Assembly (NCBI GenBank): GCA_963575745.1
Contig: CAUYUJ010014273.1
Coordinates: 370,116-390,115, forward strand
DNA length: 20,000 nt
Reading direction: 5' to 3'
Origin: Prorocentrum cordatum
Lineage: Eukaryota > Sar > Dinophyceae > Prorocentrales > Prorocentraceae
Of this stretch, positions 8,519 through 16,061 are shown piece after piece. Position 1 is the stretch's first letter. The number at the start of each line of letters is the position of its first letter. The position numbers and the translations under genes are program-made. Under the pieces are notes generated by a model. That model worked only from the letters and a program-made list of their open reading frames with translations, searched no databases and was not told the origin of the DNA.

Positions 8519-8877
8519 CTCAGTGGCTGTGTCTGTGTCTGTGTCTGTGTCTGTGTCTGTGTCTGTGTGTCCGTGTCTGTGTGTGTGGTTGTGTGTATGT
8601 TTGTGTGTGTTTGTGTGTGTTTGTGTGTGTGGTGTGTGTGTGTGTGCGTGTGTGTGTGGGGGTGTGGGTGTGGGTGTGTGTGTGGGGGTGTGGGTGTGGG
8701 TGTGTGTGTGTGTGTGTGTGGGTGTGTGTGTGTGTGTGTGTCGTGTGGCGTTTGCGTTTGCGTGTGTGTGTGGGTGCCTGTAAATGTGTGTGGCTGTGCG
8801 TGTGTGAGTGTGCGTGTGGGGGGGAGTAGATGCGGGTGTGGGTGTGGCTTTGGATGCGGGTGCGGGTGAGGATGCAC
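8491..8877. repeat. TG/TGTGTC/GGGTGT microsatellite block 3
   Basis: It begins with fourteen perfect GT units (8491-8518), then TGTGTC hexamers (about 8528-8570), TG with TTTG interruptions, GGGTGT hexamers (about 8658-8712), TG, and decays into GGGTGC/GGATGC at 8820-8877. As in the other two blocks the plus strand is the G/T strand. Confidence 0.97.
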
Positions 8878-8919
8878 GGTTGGGCTCGCCCTCTTTTTCT
8901 CCGCTCGGCCGTCCAGCTG

Positions 8920-9759
8920 TCAGCTGCGTGCCAGCCCGTGGAGGCAGATTGGCTTCTGCCGCAACCTCCTCGAACCACACGTAGCATCGAGGCAGGGGTG
9001 GCCGTTTCGAGCCCTGCGGGCCGTGCTCGGGCGTCGGGCCCGTCGAGGCACGGCGCGCGACCGAGCGGCGGGCCCCAGCAGGGGGGGCCGAGCGGGTCCA
9101 AAGCGCCGCCGCCGTTGGAATTCAGCCCGTTTGGCCGCCAGCTCCTGCGGCCGAGGGAAGGGAGCAGGCTCGTGCGCCGAGAAGGATGCGAAGCTCGCCT
9201 CCCTATCTTCGTCATCCCTCCTCCCCGGTTCGTTTCGTCTGGGGTGGTGCCGCGGCGCTGCAGCATCGCTCGCCGAAGCCCGTTGGACATCGACAGTACT
9301 TGATCCAGCGTCGTGCAGGATGGCGTCCTGCTCCAATGTGACTTTCCGTAAACCGCTCAGCAACGATATCACCAGCTGCCACGGCGCGAACGCGGTGACG
9401 GAAATCATCGATTCGTGTACGCCTGCCAGTATCCAAAGCATCATCCTAGGGTGTGGCTCTGCGGGGAGGGCCTGCCTCCACTCTCGGGTACCACCGCACA
9501 TCGCTAGGGCGTGCTCCAACGATGCCGCCTGGCCACCGCAAAACGGGCCAGTGCTCCACGCATTGATATAATCCGCTCCGCGACCAAATGCCCGGGGGCA
9601 TCCTCGTCGTCGTCCTCCTCCTCCTCCTCCAGCCTGGGCGCGGGGAGACCCTAGTGGCACCTCCTGGTCTGAGGTGAACCGCCGTTGACGATCACGGAGG
9701 CCTGGCCCGCGGTTTGCCGCGTGTAACCTTTTGGTTGCAGTGCTCTTCGCCGCGGGCAT
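8920..9759 (-). pseudogene. probable LINE-type polyprotein C-terminus
   Basis: The minus-strand frame is open for 279 codons. Residues 55-155 (about 9297-9597) have natural composition, unlike the ends. Residues 71-96 read GPFCGGQAASLEHALAMCGG then TREWRQ. This fits the zinc-finger tail found after reverse transcriptase in many non-LTR retrotransposons, CPxCG-x(n)-LEH-x4-C, except that the first cysteine (codon 9547-9549) is Gly, one base from Cys. Cys74, His83 and Cys88 remain. A hydrophobic stretch follows (MMLWILAGVHESMISVTAF). No reverse transcriptase domain is present upstream on this strand, where 9603-9632 becomes a TCC microsatellite read as poly-Gly. I take it as a 5'-truncated, partly decayed copy; a host exon is the alternative. 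Confidence 0.4.
9602..9632 (+). repeat. short TCC/TCG tract
   Basis: A pyrimidine-rich trinucleotide run (TCG then TCC units) ending in CCAG, in the same orientation as the longer tracts elsewhere. Confidence 0.85.
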
Positions 9760-10121
9760 ACTGTTGCCGTGCTTGTGGGGGTGCGTGCGCTGGGCAACGC
9801 TCCGTGATTTGTCCTCTGAGCGCCGACCCCGAACCCCTTCGCGCCAGGTTGGTGCAGGGTGTAGGGCGGCTGTTGGTTTGCATTATTGTTTCGATTTCTT
9901 TCCTGAGGCACAGGGTTTCTGGCGCTATTGGCAGTGTCAGGGAAAGGGAGCCGGAGGTCAGGTCCCAGCTTGTGTCCGTGAGCCCTTTTTGCACGTGTGC
10001 CCTTGGTGTTGGCCGTTGGCTGCGTTGGCCGTTGGCCAGTGCACGTTTGGCCCACGCTGCGTCGAGCGCCACGCTTTTGTTCTGCCTCTGGGGCCTGCAA
10101 CATTCACTCCTCGTCCTGTTT
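9760..10121. other. no gene seen
   Basis: Mixed-composition DNA. Plus-strand frames cross it but show no consistent codon bias. It leads into the pyrimidine tract that precedes the spliced-leader relic. Confidence 0.5.
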
Positions 10122-10203
10122 CTCCGCCTCCTCCACCTCTTCCTCCTCCTCTTCCTCCTCCTCCTCCTCCCCCTCCTCCCCCTTCTCCTTTTTTTCTTCT
10201 TCC
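10122..10203 (+). repeat. TCC pyrimidine tract before the leader relic
   Basis: CTCC/TCTT units followed by a T-rich end (TTTTTTTCTTCTTCC). It ends immediately before the spliced-leader-like sequence, as an acceptor pyrimidine tract would. Confidence 0.9.
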
Positions 10204-10225
10204 GTCGTAGTCATGTTGGCTCAAG
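10204..10225 (+). other. dinoflagellate spliced-leader relic
   Basis: The 22 bases match the dinoflagellate spliced leader (5' DCCGTAGCCA, then TTTTGGCTCAAG) at 19 positions, counting G at the variable first base. The last ten bases, TTGGCTCAAG, are perfect. Mismatches are C to T at leader positions 2 and 8 and T to G at position 12. All dinoflagellate nuclear mRNAs known receive this leader by trans-splicing, and genomic copies joined to other sequence are known as relics of mRNA that was reverse-transcribed and reinserted. No donor GT follows directly, so it is not an intact SL RNA gene. A chance match this good in 20 kb is unlikely. Confidence 0.65.
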
Positions 10226-10356
10226 CCGTTCCGCGCCCGACGGGCTCCTCCCTGCTCTGGCGCAAATTTCGGAGCGGCGTTGCCTCGGGAACCTGCCATC
10301 GAGAAGCACGGGCCTTAAAGAAGCGGCAGCGCCGGACAGGGCGTAACCGTGAATAG
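10213..10356 (+). CDS. short frame starting inside the leader relic
   Basis: ATG 10213 is created by the T to G change-bearing part of the leader relic and opens 47 codons to TAG 10354-10356. The product is basic (MLAQAVPRPTGSSLLWRKFR, later ALKKRQRRTGRNRE). Codon bias is moderate and no family is recognised. If the leader relic marks a retroposed mRNA, this stretch should come from its 5' end, and this frame is then either its 5' untranslated region or a remnant. It is listed for completeness. Confidence 0.15.
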   Translation: MLAQAVPRPTGSSLLWRKFRSGVASGTCHREARALKKRQRRTGRNRE

Positions 10357-10377
10357 GCGCACGCACAAGGGGCCAGG

Positions 10378-10464
10378 ATGTCTTCCCTTCCCTTCGTTTT
10401 TTCCTCCTCTTTTCCCTCCTCCTCCTCCTCCTCCTCCTCCTCCTCCTCCTCCTCCTCTTCTTCT
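10378..10464 (+). repeat. TCC pyrimidine tract
   Basis: Mostly perfect TCC units from about 10413 to 10456, with T-rich ends (CCTTCGTTTTTTCC before, TTCTTCTG after). Orientation is the same as the other tracts. It forms the left border of the minisatellite region. Confidence 0.95.
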
Positions 10465-10519
10465 GCCTGGAGAGGACCAATAATGCAGCGCAGCGCGCTG
10501 GCAACACAGCGTCGGGGTG

Positions 10520-12220
10520 CGACGCCTTCATCAACTACATGGCTGGAATCAGCGTGTGCGAGAAGAGCGAGAAACGGCAGCAAACTATGGCCCGGCTCCG
10601 CGAGCGGGAGGGCGTAAGGGCACAGCCCGACGTTTTAAGCTGCCGCGCCCAAAGACAGCACGTGTGAGAAGATCGGGCAGAGGCAGCAGGCTCTGGATAG
10701 GCTCCGGGGCACGGAGACTTGGCTAGAGCCCGACGTCCTCAGCTACAGAGTTGAAGCCGCGAGTGCGAGAAAGGCAAGCAGTGGCGGCAGGCTCTGGCTG
10801 GTGCCCGAGATGCCGGAGGCAGGCTGAGCGAAACGTGCGGGTGTGCCGCGATCAGCTACAAAGCTGGGGGCAGCCCGTGCGAGAAAGGGGGTGCGCAGTG
10901 GCAGCCGACGCTGGTGCTGCGAGAACAGCGCGGGCGGGCCACGATCAGCCACAGCGTTGCGAACAGTCCGTGCGAGAAAGGGAGGTCGCAGTGGCAGCCG
11001 ACGCTGCGGGAAAGGTGCGATTGGGCCACTATCAGCAACGCTGGGAGCACCCCATGCGAGAGAGGAGGCGCGCAGTGGCAGCCGACGCTGGTGCCGAGCG
11101 AAGCGTGCGGGTGGGCCACGATCAGCCATAACGCTGGGAGCAGCCCATGCGAGAGAGGGGGCGCGCAGTGGCAGCCGACGCTGGCGCTGCGAGGAGCGCG
11201 GGCTGGCCACGATCAGCAACGCAGGGGGCAGCCCGTGAGAGAGGGGGACACGCAGTGGCAGCGGACGCTGGCGTTGCGAAAACAGTGCCGTGTGATGCGA
11301 GAGGGCGATGCGAGAAAGGGGTAGCGAAGCTGGAGCCATGTGTCACCTGCGAGCTGCGGGAGGAGTCGGCGTGGTTCCCAGTCCCTGCCTTCCATTGTTT
11401 CCCTTTCTCCCTCCCCCTCGTCTCCACGGCTGGGCGCGGACGATAACGGCACGGGTCCCACAACAGCGTGAAGTACCATGATGTGAGAGTTGGGAGTCGA
11501 GGCCCGAGCCCGACACGATCAATTTCAGCGCGGGGGTCGGGGCGAACCGCTGGGAGCAGATCGTGCGAGAAGGGCGGCAAAAAGGCTCGAGCGACGCAAC
11601 GTAATGCGAGAAGTGGGAGGCGAAGCTGGAGACCCCACCCGTCATAGAGACGCAGCGAAACGGTCGAGCCCAACGCCATCAGCTACAACAGACAAAGAGG
11701 GACGCTGGTGGCCGCTAGGCGACTGTCGAGCCCGACGTCCTCAGCTGCAGAGCTGGGATCAGGGCAGCGCTGGGGCCAGAGCAAGCAATGGAATCAGCTG
11801 CAACGCTGGGGACACTTCGTGCTAACAGAACGGCAGCGGCAGCCCCGACACCACTGCGAGAAGTGGGAGGCGAAGCTGGAGCCCGAGTCTCGATTGCTGC
11901 TACAGCGCAGGGATCGGAGCGTGCGCAAGCCCAGGCAATGGCAGCATATTATGTTGCCGCAGCGGTCGGGCGGGCATTTCACCAACTACAACGCTGGGAT
12001 CAGTTCGTGCGCGGAATGTCAGGGGACCAGCCGTGCAAGGCAGGGTCGCAATGCATCGGGAGGTCAGTGGCATGCCTCCTGTGAAAAGCGGGAGGCGAAG
12101 CTGGAGCCCAATATCGGCAGGCAGCAGGGTTTGTTGCCGCTGAGCTTGGATGGGCCACAGTGCGGACCGGCCACAGTGCGGAGATCAGCTCTTGCGAGAA
12201 GTTTGCAGCCCCTCTGAGGT
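10520..12220. repeat. degenerate minisatellite, about 84-117-bp units
   Basis: The motif GCAGTGGCAGCCGACGCTG recurs at 10895, 10988, 11072, 11165 and 11252, with a diverged copy at 10778. Between copies lies a block like CACGATCAGCCACAACGCTGG followed by a GCCC(G/A)TGCGAGAGAG block. Core spacings are 117, 93, 84, 93 and 87 bp. Outward the units fade. From about 11320 a variant containing GAAGTGGGAGGCGAAGCTGGA appears (near 11609, 11860 and, decayed, 12085). Best conservation is at 10840-11300, the typical pattern of an array with a younger centre. Confidence 0.88.
10743..11339 (-). CDS. repetitive open frame over the minisatellite
   Basis: The minus strand is open for 198 codons across the best-conserved units, reading about 30-residue repeats (for example ADRGPPALFSQHQRRLPLRT, then PFLARAAPS). 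The five core spacings are all multiples of three, so the frame survives unit changes, and third positions are GC-rich. Against a gene: plus-strand frames are also open over much of the interval, the peptide is Arg/Pro/Ala-rich as GC-rich DNA tends to give, and repeats outside the core break the frame. I list it as a weak candidate for a tandem-repeat protein. Confidence 0.15.
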   Translation of the reverse strand: MAPASLPLSRIALSHHTALFSQRQRPLPLRVPLSHGLPPALLIVASPRSSQRQRRLPLRAPSLAWAAPSVMADRGPPARFARHQRRLPLRASSLAWGAPSVADSGPIAPFPQRRLPLRPPFLARTVRNAVADRGPPALFSQHQRRLPLRTPFLARAAPSFVADRGTPARFAQPASGISGTSQSLPPLLAFLALAASTL

Positions 12221-12342
12221 ACGCCCTGGAGGGCATCATGGTTTTTTGGCTCAGTTCGGGGACGGCCCGAAGCGGCCAGGCAACCCACGGCGCAAACTCT
12301 TGGGTACATCGCGGCCCGTCTGACCCGCAATACTCCGCATTA

Positions 12343-12541
12343 TTAATTTTCCTCCTCGTCCTCTTCTTCCTCCTCCTCCTCTTCCTCCTCCTTCTCCTCA
12401 TCCTCCTCCTGGTCCTGCTCCTCCTCCTCCTCCTCTTCTTCCTCCTCCTCCTTCTTTTCCTCCTGCCCCTCCTCCTTTTCCTCCTCCTACTCCTCCTCTT
12501 TCTCCTCCTCCTCATCCTCCTCCTCATCCTCCTCCTCCCCC
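12343..12541 (+). repeat. 199-bp CTC/CTT pyrimidine tract
   Basis: The longest pyrimidine tract in the window: CTC, CTT and CCT triplets with only a few purines. Leu/Phe-rich plus-strand and Arg-rich minus-strand frames across it are artefacts. It is followed by a further pyrimidine-rich stretch to the CAG at 12658-12660. Confidence 0.96.
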
Positions 12542-12660
12542 GTACCTCGTTGCACGTCACCTCGGGAGACCCCCTGCGGATTCAATCCTGCCTCAATCCC
12601 CCTTCCGTCCTTTCTCTTCCCTCGCTCGTGCACCCCCATCCTTTCCCGCGTGCCCGCCCA

Positions 12661-12835
12661 GATGACCAAGAGGAAGATCATGAGGGGCCAGAAGACGAAC
12701 CTGTTCCCGGGGAACTACGAAAGCCACAAGTTCGCCAGGGCGCGGAGCGGGGAGGGGGGGGGCGGAAGAGGAAAAGGAAACGGACAGGACGACAGTGTTC
12801 TCGCATCGGTTTCGGCGTCCATGTGCATTTCTTGA
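12661..12835 (+). CDS. candidate 5' exon with strong codon bias
   Basis: ATG 12661 follows GCCCGCCCAG, the end of about 110 bp of pyrimidine-rich DNA (CCTTCCGTCCTTTCTCTTCC and similar), a textbook cis- or trans-splice acceptor. Thirty of the first 31 codons end in G or C, with ordinary amino-acid use (MTKRKIMRGQKTNLFPGNYE, then SHKFARARSGE). The frame runs to TGA 12833-12835, but from residue 32 it becomes Gly/Ser-rich (GEGGGGRGKG), so the exon may end near 12740-12770; I see no clear donor. An in-frame ATG at 12650 lies upstream of the acceptor and was not chosen. The family is not recognised. Of all coding calls in the window this is the best supported. Confidence 0.45.
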
Positions 12836-13069
12836 GTGGCCAGTCTTAGACGTACCCAGGAGTGGCGCATCAGCGCTTGTCGGGGGCCACTGTCGGGTGC
12901 TGCCAGAGGTGTTCCTGGCCCAAGGTGTTCCCAGTGTTCCCAGGGGACCCTCAAAGCAGCCTTCACGAGGCCCAGAGGGTCTCCAGGCGTGAGACGGAAC
13001 GAGAAGCTGCGGCGGTCTTTTGGGCCAGGGACACTTTTGGCAACATCCGACGTGGACGCTCTGGGGCAT

Positions 13070-13249
13070 ACAGTCGGGGCCCTGAAGGAGGAACCCTTTT
13101 CGTTGGGGAGGGGCTCCGTGTTCCTTGATTGTTTCACAGCTTGCCTTAGGTGTTCCGTAGGTTTTCGCTGGGTAATCGACGTTTCACTTGTGGAAAAAAA
13201 GGGGCCTCGTTCCTGATTTGGGGTTCCTTAGGTCAACGCCCCGTCTGTA
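13070..13249 (+). repeat. dispersed repeat R2, copy 2
   Basis: Second member of the R2 family; see 2735-2914. Its end continues into the tandem duplication at 13205-13393, which copy 1 lacks. Confidence 0.85.
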
Positions 13250-13393
13250 ACACCGTACGTGCCCGGCAGACACCCGACATGGACCCTCTGGAGCATCCTC
13301 GTTCCTCATTCAGGGTTCCTTAGGTCAGCGCCCCGTCTGTAACACCGTGCGTGCCCGGCAACGCACCCGACGTGGACGCTCTGGAGCATCCTC
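13205..13393 (+). repeat. two tandem copies of a 92-93-bp unit
   Basis: Units start with CCTCGTTCCT at 13205 and 13297, and a third partial start lies at 13390. Shared blocks are GGGTTCCTTAGGTCA, CGCCCCGTCTGTAACACCGT, GTGCCCGGCA and CTCTGGAGCATCCTC. The block CCGACGTGGACGCTCTGG also precedes R2 copy 2 at about 13048, suggesting an older third unit. Confidence 0.9.
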
Positions 13394-13500
13394 TGTGCTT
13401 CGGCCGCGCGGGAGCCGCAAATAGTCACCCTCGGTGCGGGCTGCCTGGCGGGGGCTCCCCGGGCCCAGGCCTCCGACGCCTCGAGACGGTCAGTGCGGCG

Positions 13501-13741
13501 GGTCCTTGGAGGGCTGGGCTTCCGAGGGTCCGTTGCGTGCCCCGGGGGCGGAAAAGAGGGGGGTGGTGACTAGGGGGGGGTTCAAATCATGGCGTGGGCC
13601 ATGGTATTTCCCCAGATTTCATGGCGCCTCTTCTTATTTCAATACGGCCCTGGCCCCGCCGCTGGGCCGCGCACATGCCGCCGGTCATGGGTCCCTGAAG
13701 GCTGGGCTTCCGAGGGTCCGTTGCATGCCCCGGGGGCCGTG
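13501..13741 (+). repeat. direct repeat of about 50 bp
   Basis: GGGCTGGGCTTCCGAGGGTC followed by CGTTGC(G/A)TGCCCCGGGGGC occurs at about 13510-13553 and 13696-13738, 186-187 bp apart. R3 copy 2 lies between them. Confidence 0.88.
13571..13689 (+). repeat. dispersed repeat R3, copy 2
   Basis: Shares the G run, an imperfect hairpin (AAATCATGG at 13584 against CCATGGTATTT at 13599), TTTCATGGCGCCT and the GGCCCTGG/GCCGCGCAC/GCCGCCGG/CATG blocks with 5350-5716, but in a more compact form. Confidence 0.65.
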
Positions 13742-13869
13742 GGAGGCTGCCGCGCGGAACCCGCACGAACAACGAGGTCCAGAGTTGTGAGGCCCCGCGC
13801 ATTGAGGCAAAAGCAAAACGTCGAGCTGGGCTGCAGCTGGCACGAGAGGAATGAAAACCCTTTTTCGAT

Positions 13870-14502
13870 ATGAGCACCCTTCTGTTCTTCATGTGTTGGG
13901 TTTCCCACAAGATTGGCACGTGGCGTATGGTATGGTGTGAAGTACACCGGCCCCCCAACATTGTACTTTTGAAGTGCCAGCGCTGTTTCTTAATTGTCGG
14001 TTTCACGGGGCGTGTTTCGGTACCCTGGGCCGTCAAACAGATCAGTTGGGACGACACCGATGATTCGTTGGGAGGGCGCGAATGCTCTGGGACCTGCGCA
14101 CTGAACACTTCAGGACACCGGAAGCAAGGTTTCGCGTGCGCACATCGTTGGGCGTGTGACCCCAGCCAGGCCAGGAAGGGTCCAGGACGGCGTTGTATGC
14201 ATTGCGACATGTTTCTGCCACATCCCTTCGCCTTATATCCCCACTGCTATCTCTCTTTCTGTTGCCCCCTCTCCCTCCCTCTCTCCTGCTCCCTCCCTCC
14301 CTCCATCCTTCCCTCCCTACGTGCTTGTTTTACTCCCTCTCTCTTCTCAGTCTCTCCCTACGTGCTTGTCTCGCTCCCTCTCTCTCTCTTTCTCAGTCTC
14401 GGCCCGAGGGCTCTGCTCAAGGCGAACCCATCGCCAAGCGCCACGCATCCGTTTTCATATGGTTGCTTCGAAGCACTGGGCACGGCCCCTTCCAGGCCGT
14501 GA
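13870..14502 (+). CDS. open frame of uncertain status, Cys-rich
   Basis: A 210-codon frame. Its first 120 residues have mixed composition with several Cys pairs (CQRC, CSGTC, CMHC) and moderate codon bias. The remainder is the translated CT-rich tract and is not protein-like. The opposite strand is also open for 207 codons (13587-14210). Neither reading resembles a family I know. Its length in a moderately GC-rich stretch is the only reason to list it. Confidence 0.15.
   Translation: MSTLLFFMCWVSHKIGTWRMVWCEVHRPPNIVLLKCQRCFLIVGFTGRVSVPWAVKQISWDDTDDSLGGRECSGTCALNTSGHRKQGFACAHRWACDPSQARKGPGRRCMHCDMFLPHPFALYPHCYLSFCCPLSLPLSCSLPPSILPSLRACFTPSLFSVSPYVLVSLPLSLFLSLGPRALLKANPSPSATHPFSYGCFEALGTAPSRP
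14240..14396 (+). repeat. CT-rich tract with a 41-bp tandem duplication
   Basis: About 150 bp of CTCTC/CCCT DNA. TCCCTACGTGCTTGT occurs at 14314 and 14355, 41 bp apart, and each copy ends in TTCTCAGTCT, so two acceptor-like CAGs (14348-14350 and 14394-14396) follow pyrimidine runs. Duplication of a whole splice-acceptor region is a simple explanation. Confidence 0.85.
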
Positions 14503-14530
14503 CAGACTGGCGTCACACATCTGCACGAAC
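14397..14530 (+). CDS. candidate exon after the CT-rich tract
   Basis: Directly after the second CAG one frame reads SRPEGSAQGEPIAKRHASVF, then IWLLRSTGHGPFQAVTDW, a natural composition. It reaches the foldback element at 14531 without a stop. No donor is evident before the element. The minus strand is also open here (14358-14651), so strand and status are uncertain. Confidence 0.2.
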
Positions 14531-14721
14531 GAGATGGGCACGGAAAGAATGGGTACGATGCCCAACAGCGGATCTTGCTCGTCTTGAGCAGGACTCGCTG
14601 TCCACACCGCAGCGGCCTGTGTCCATTTGAGACAGAAGGCCGCCTGCCCAACAGCGGCCGCTGTAGGTTTGGGACAACATTTGTTGGTGGGCATTGTACC
14701 CATTCTTTCCGTACCCGTTTC
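14531..14721. mobile_element. foldback (MITE-like) element
   Basis: The 34-bp ends, 14531-14564 and 14688-14721, are inverted repeats differing at four positions; the inner 24 (CGGAAAGAATGGGTAC onward) differ at one. Inside, ACAGCGGCCGCTGT (14651-14664) is a perfect palindrome, GCGGCCT and AGGCCGC form a second hairpin near 14610-14643, and GCCCAACAGCGG is directly repeated at 14560 and 14647. The nearly fully self-complementary layout and lack of coding capacity suit a foldback transposon. No target-site duplication is obvious. Confidence 0.7.
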
Positions 14722-14837
14722 GGGCGTCCAAAACATATTTTTCCCCCCCCCCCGCGCGCGCGCCACTGTCTCGAGAGACCCGGCGTGCGCCCCCCTTTGC
14801 ACCACCGGAGCCCACGCCACCAGGCAAGGGCCGCGGT

Positions 14838-15600
14838 ATGGTAGTCTCACCAGCCTGCACCGGTTTCCGCAGGGACGCCCGCGTCGCCGCACTCCACAGC
14901 AGTGGTGGCGTGGACCGAGCAATCGCTGCAGACGCCGAACTTGCTCACAGACATCACGCCGATGCCGCTATGATTCACCAACGTCACCGCCCGTGACCCA
15001 CCAGGGACCCTGTCACCAGCCTGGACGCACAGAACTGGGACGTCTTTGTAACACCGTGCCCGAGAAAGAGGACGACGGGACGTCGTGCACCAGTGGCAGC
15101 TCACTTCGCACACTAGAGGAAGGCGACCGCCTGCTACAGCAATTCCGAATACAAGGCAAACCTCTAGTGCTCGCAGTTTTGTGCCCTATCACTCCAGGAC
15201 ACGAGATCCTCGTCCCAGTCCTCCGCCACACGGCCAAGGCTGCCAAGCCGACGCCAGGACAGAATCAAGCATAATCAAGGGACCATGTACCAGCTCGCAC
15301 GGGACAAGGTCACATGCATTTAGAACGTCGTGCAAGTCAGTCTCGACCCAGCTGACAACGTAGTTCTGGTCCGCGCAGCTATCGGCGAGGCTGACGCTAA
15401 TGCGGTCACGCCCACACTCGGGGAATTGTACGCGGCAGAGTCCTCAGGCGCTGCACCCATCGACGGCAACCGACTCCCAGGAGGACCAGGCACTGCAGGG
15501 GAAAAAACCGAAGGAAGCCCATGCGTCAGTCAGAAGAGACGAGAGTACGAGCCCGTGGAACACTCCTTATCAAAGAGGGCGCCCCGACTTCAAGCTACCC
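14838..15600 (+). pseudogene. frameshifted remnant of an unknown coding sequence
   Basis: Coding-like character passes between frames. From 14838 one frame reads MVVSPACTGFRRDARVAALH, with a stop at 14994-14996, and resumes as LDAQNWDVFVTPC. At about 15055-15274 a second frame holds LLQQFRIQGKPLVLAVLCPI then TPGHEILVPVLRHTAKAA. At 15279-15600 the first frame returns, with a stop at 15321-15323 and then QVSLDPADNVVLVRAAIGEA. Each patch has ordinary amino-acid use and many C/G-ending codons. Two frameshifts plus two stops point to a pseudogene or a decayed transposon polyprotein; short introns are an alternative. The minus strand 14847-15113 is also open with a Cys-containing product, so strand is not fully certain. 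Confidence 0.3.
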
Positions 15601-16035
15601 CCCCCCATCCCTCGGTAAAGGAGCGGGGGTTCTTCCGATGCCCCCCCCTTGCTGTGTATTACTATGTTGAATGTCGTGTCTCTGTACCTTGGCATTCTGC
15701 TTGACGTAACTTTTTATTGCACGCATTTGGCGTGTCGCTCTGCCTGTCCTTGCCCACGCGCTTTTGGCGTATGGCTGCTTCGTTCGCTCCCCCCCCCTTC
15801 CCCCCCCCCTTTGTGTGAGCATGTTTCAGCTGGGGGGAGCCGAGCTAAAGGTGGGGGGCGGGCTTGGAAGCGATTCCCCCCCTGCCTCTGCGGGGCCTGG
15901 GGTCCGCCCAGGCCCCCCCTTTCCAAAAGTGGGCGGGGGGGTTCGACGTTGCCCCCCCGTTCCTTGTGTTTGGATTTTGTAGCTGGGGGGTCCCTGGCTA
16001 AAGGGGGGAGGGGAGCTTGGAAGCTACCGCCCCGT
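15590..16035 (+). repeat. degenerate tandem repeat rich in C and G runs
   Basis: AGCTGGGGGG, GCTAAAGG and GCTTGGAAGC occur in the same order at 15828-15873 and 15981-16024, 153 bp apart. A poorer related unit with CAAGCTACCCCCCCCC and GATGCCCCCCC lies at 15590-15660. Many runs of seven or more C or G interrupt the unit. AT-richer sequence fills 15655-15775. Confidence 0.7.
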
Positions 16036-16061
16036 CCCCTCCGGTTTCGAAGCCCGGGGCC

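Noticed and set aside
8491-8877. Cys/Val-rich and Thr/His-rich frames up to 257 codons
   Set aside because: Same cause: GT and GGGTGT repeats have no stop codons in most frames.
12244-12253. TTTTGGCTCA resembling the leader's 3' half
   Set aside because: The 5' half does not match (11 of 21 overall).
12343-12541. Leu-rich transmembrane-like frame on the plus strand
   Set aside because: It is the translation of CTC/CTT repeats and is not a membrane protein signal.
13573-13600. tRNA T-loop-like GTTCAAATC
   Set aside because: Flanking bases do not form the T stem and no other tRNA arms are present; GGTTCGA near 15950 fails in the same way.
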